From Chloroflexota bacterium (GTDB lineage: Bacteria; Chloroflexota; UBA6077), in contig JAJZQR010000054.1 in assembly GCA_021806765.1 (NCBI GenBank), positions 1 through 25,573 of the forward strand: DNA of 25,573 nt, in the 5' to 3' direction. This document shows positions 25,516-25,573 of this stretch, piece after piece. The stretch's first letter is position 1; each line of letters starts with the position of its first letter. Made by a program: the position numbers and the translations under genes. The notes beneath the pieces are model-generated. The model was not told the origin of the DNA. It was given only the letters and a program-made list of their open reading frames with translations, and did no database searches.

Positions 25516-25573
25516 TTAATATGAAATGGACACCTGCGCATTCGCGCGAGCCAGCTCGGCACCGATCAGCTCG
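25516..25573 (-). CDS. Possible 3' end of an upstream minus-strand gene
   Basis: From 25572 the frame of the DUF1156 gene reads ELIGAELARANAQVSISY and then TAA at 25516-25518. It is too short to identify. It could be the end of a separate N-terminal methyltransferase half, the end of an unrelated gene, or non-coding. The surrounding 25510-25530 is AT-rich for this window. Confidence 0.25.
   Translation of the reverse strand, partial: ELIGAELARANAQVSISY

Overview
The window is high-GC bacterial DNA carrying an accessory, defence-island type region. No rRNA, tRNA or CRISPR array was seen. Domain types and the Chloroflexota/Actinomycetota-like look of the GT39 membrane protein hint at an environmental high-GC bacterium, but the taxon cannot be fixed from this sequence. 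Most genes are of families found on plasmids, integrative elements and defence islands.

Layout. (1) 1-1788, + strand: the 3' end of a PRTRC protein B / prokaryotic E2-like gene, a JAMM-motif protease-like gene (PRTRC protein A type) and a ThiF/E1-like gene. This is an E2-JAMM-E1 cassette in overlapping frames. (2) 1950-3652, - strand: a family 39 glycosyltransferase broken by a one-base frameshift, and an IS5-type transposase N-terminal remnant. Both look like an insertion. (3) 3829-7851, + strand: an unknown 200-residue protein, a DUF6094-type DNA methyltransferase and a zinc-ribbon-bearing SNF2 helicase ending in a probable sliding-clamp binding peptide. They are followed by a good hairpin terminator at 7871-7915. 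(4) 8017-20133, - strand: seven genes. Reading in transcription order (20133 downward) they are an OLD-type ATPase-TOPRIM nuclease and a UvrD-like helicase (a Gabija-like pair), then a DEAD/DinG-like helicase fused to a PD-(D/E)XK nuclease, an NB-ARC STAND NTPase, a TPR protein overlapping it by 4 bases, a winged-helix protein with a helical C-terminal domain, and an Mrr-like nuclease protein. (5) 20309-25467, - strand: a DUF499 ATPase and the C-terminal half of a DUF1156 DNA methyltransferase, whose upstream reading frame is closed by a stop.

How they may work together. Blocks 3 and 5 are more GC-rich than block 4, which suggests that block 4 was inserted into or assembled beside an older element. 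Blocks 3 and 5 hold methyltransferase, helicase and ATPase functions of restriction/modification-like defence. Block 1 suggests a ubiquitin-like protein modification and removal pathway linked to the same element. Block 4 holds at least one recognisable system (Gabija-like). It also holds a co-directional five-gene set (helicase-nuclease, split NB-ARC/TPR, winged-helix protein, Mrr-like nuclease) that I cannot match to a named system; this is the best candidate here for something undescribed. All functions are from motif reading and remembered families; no search was run.
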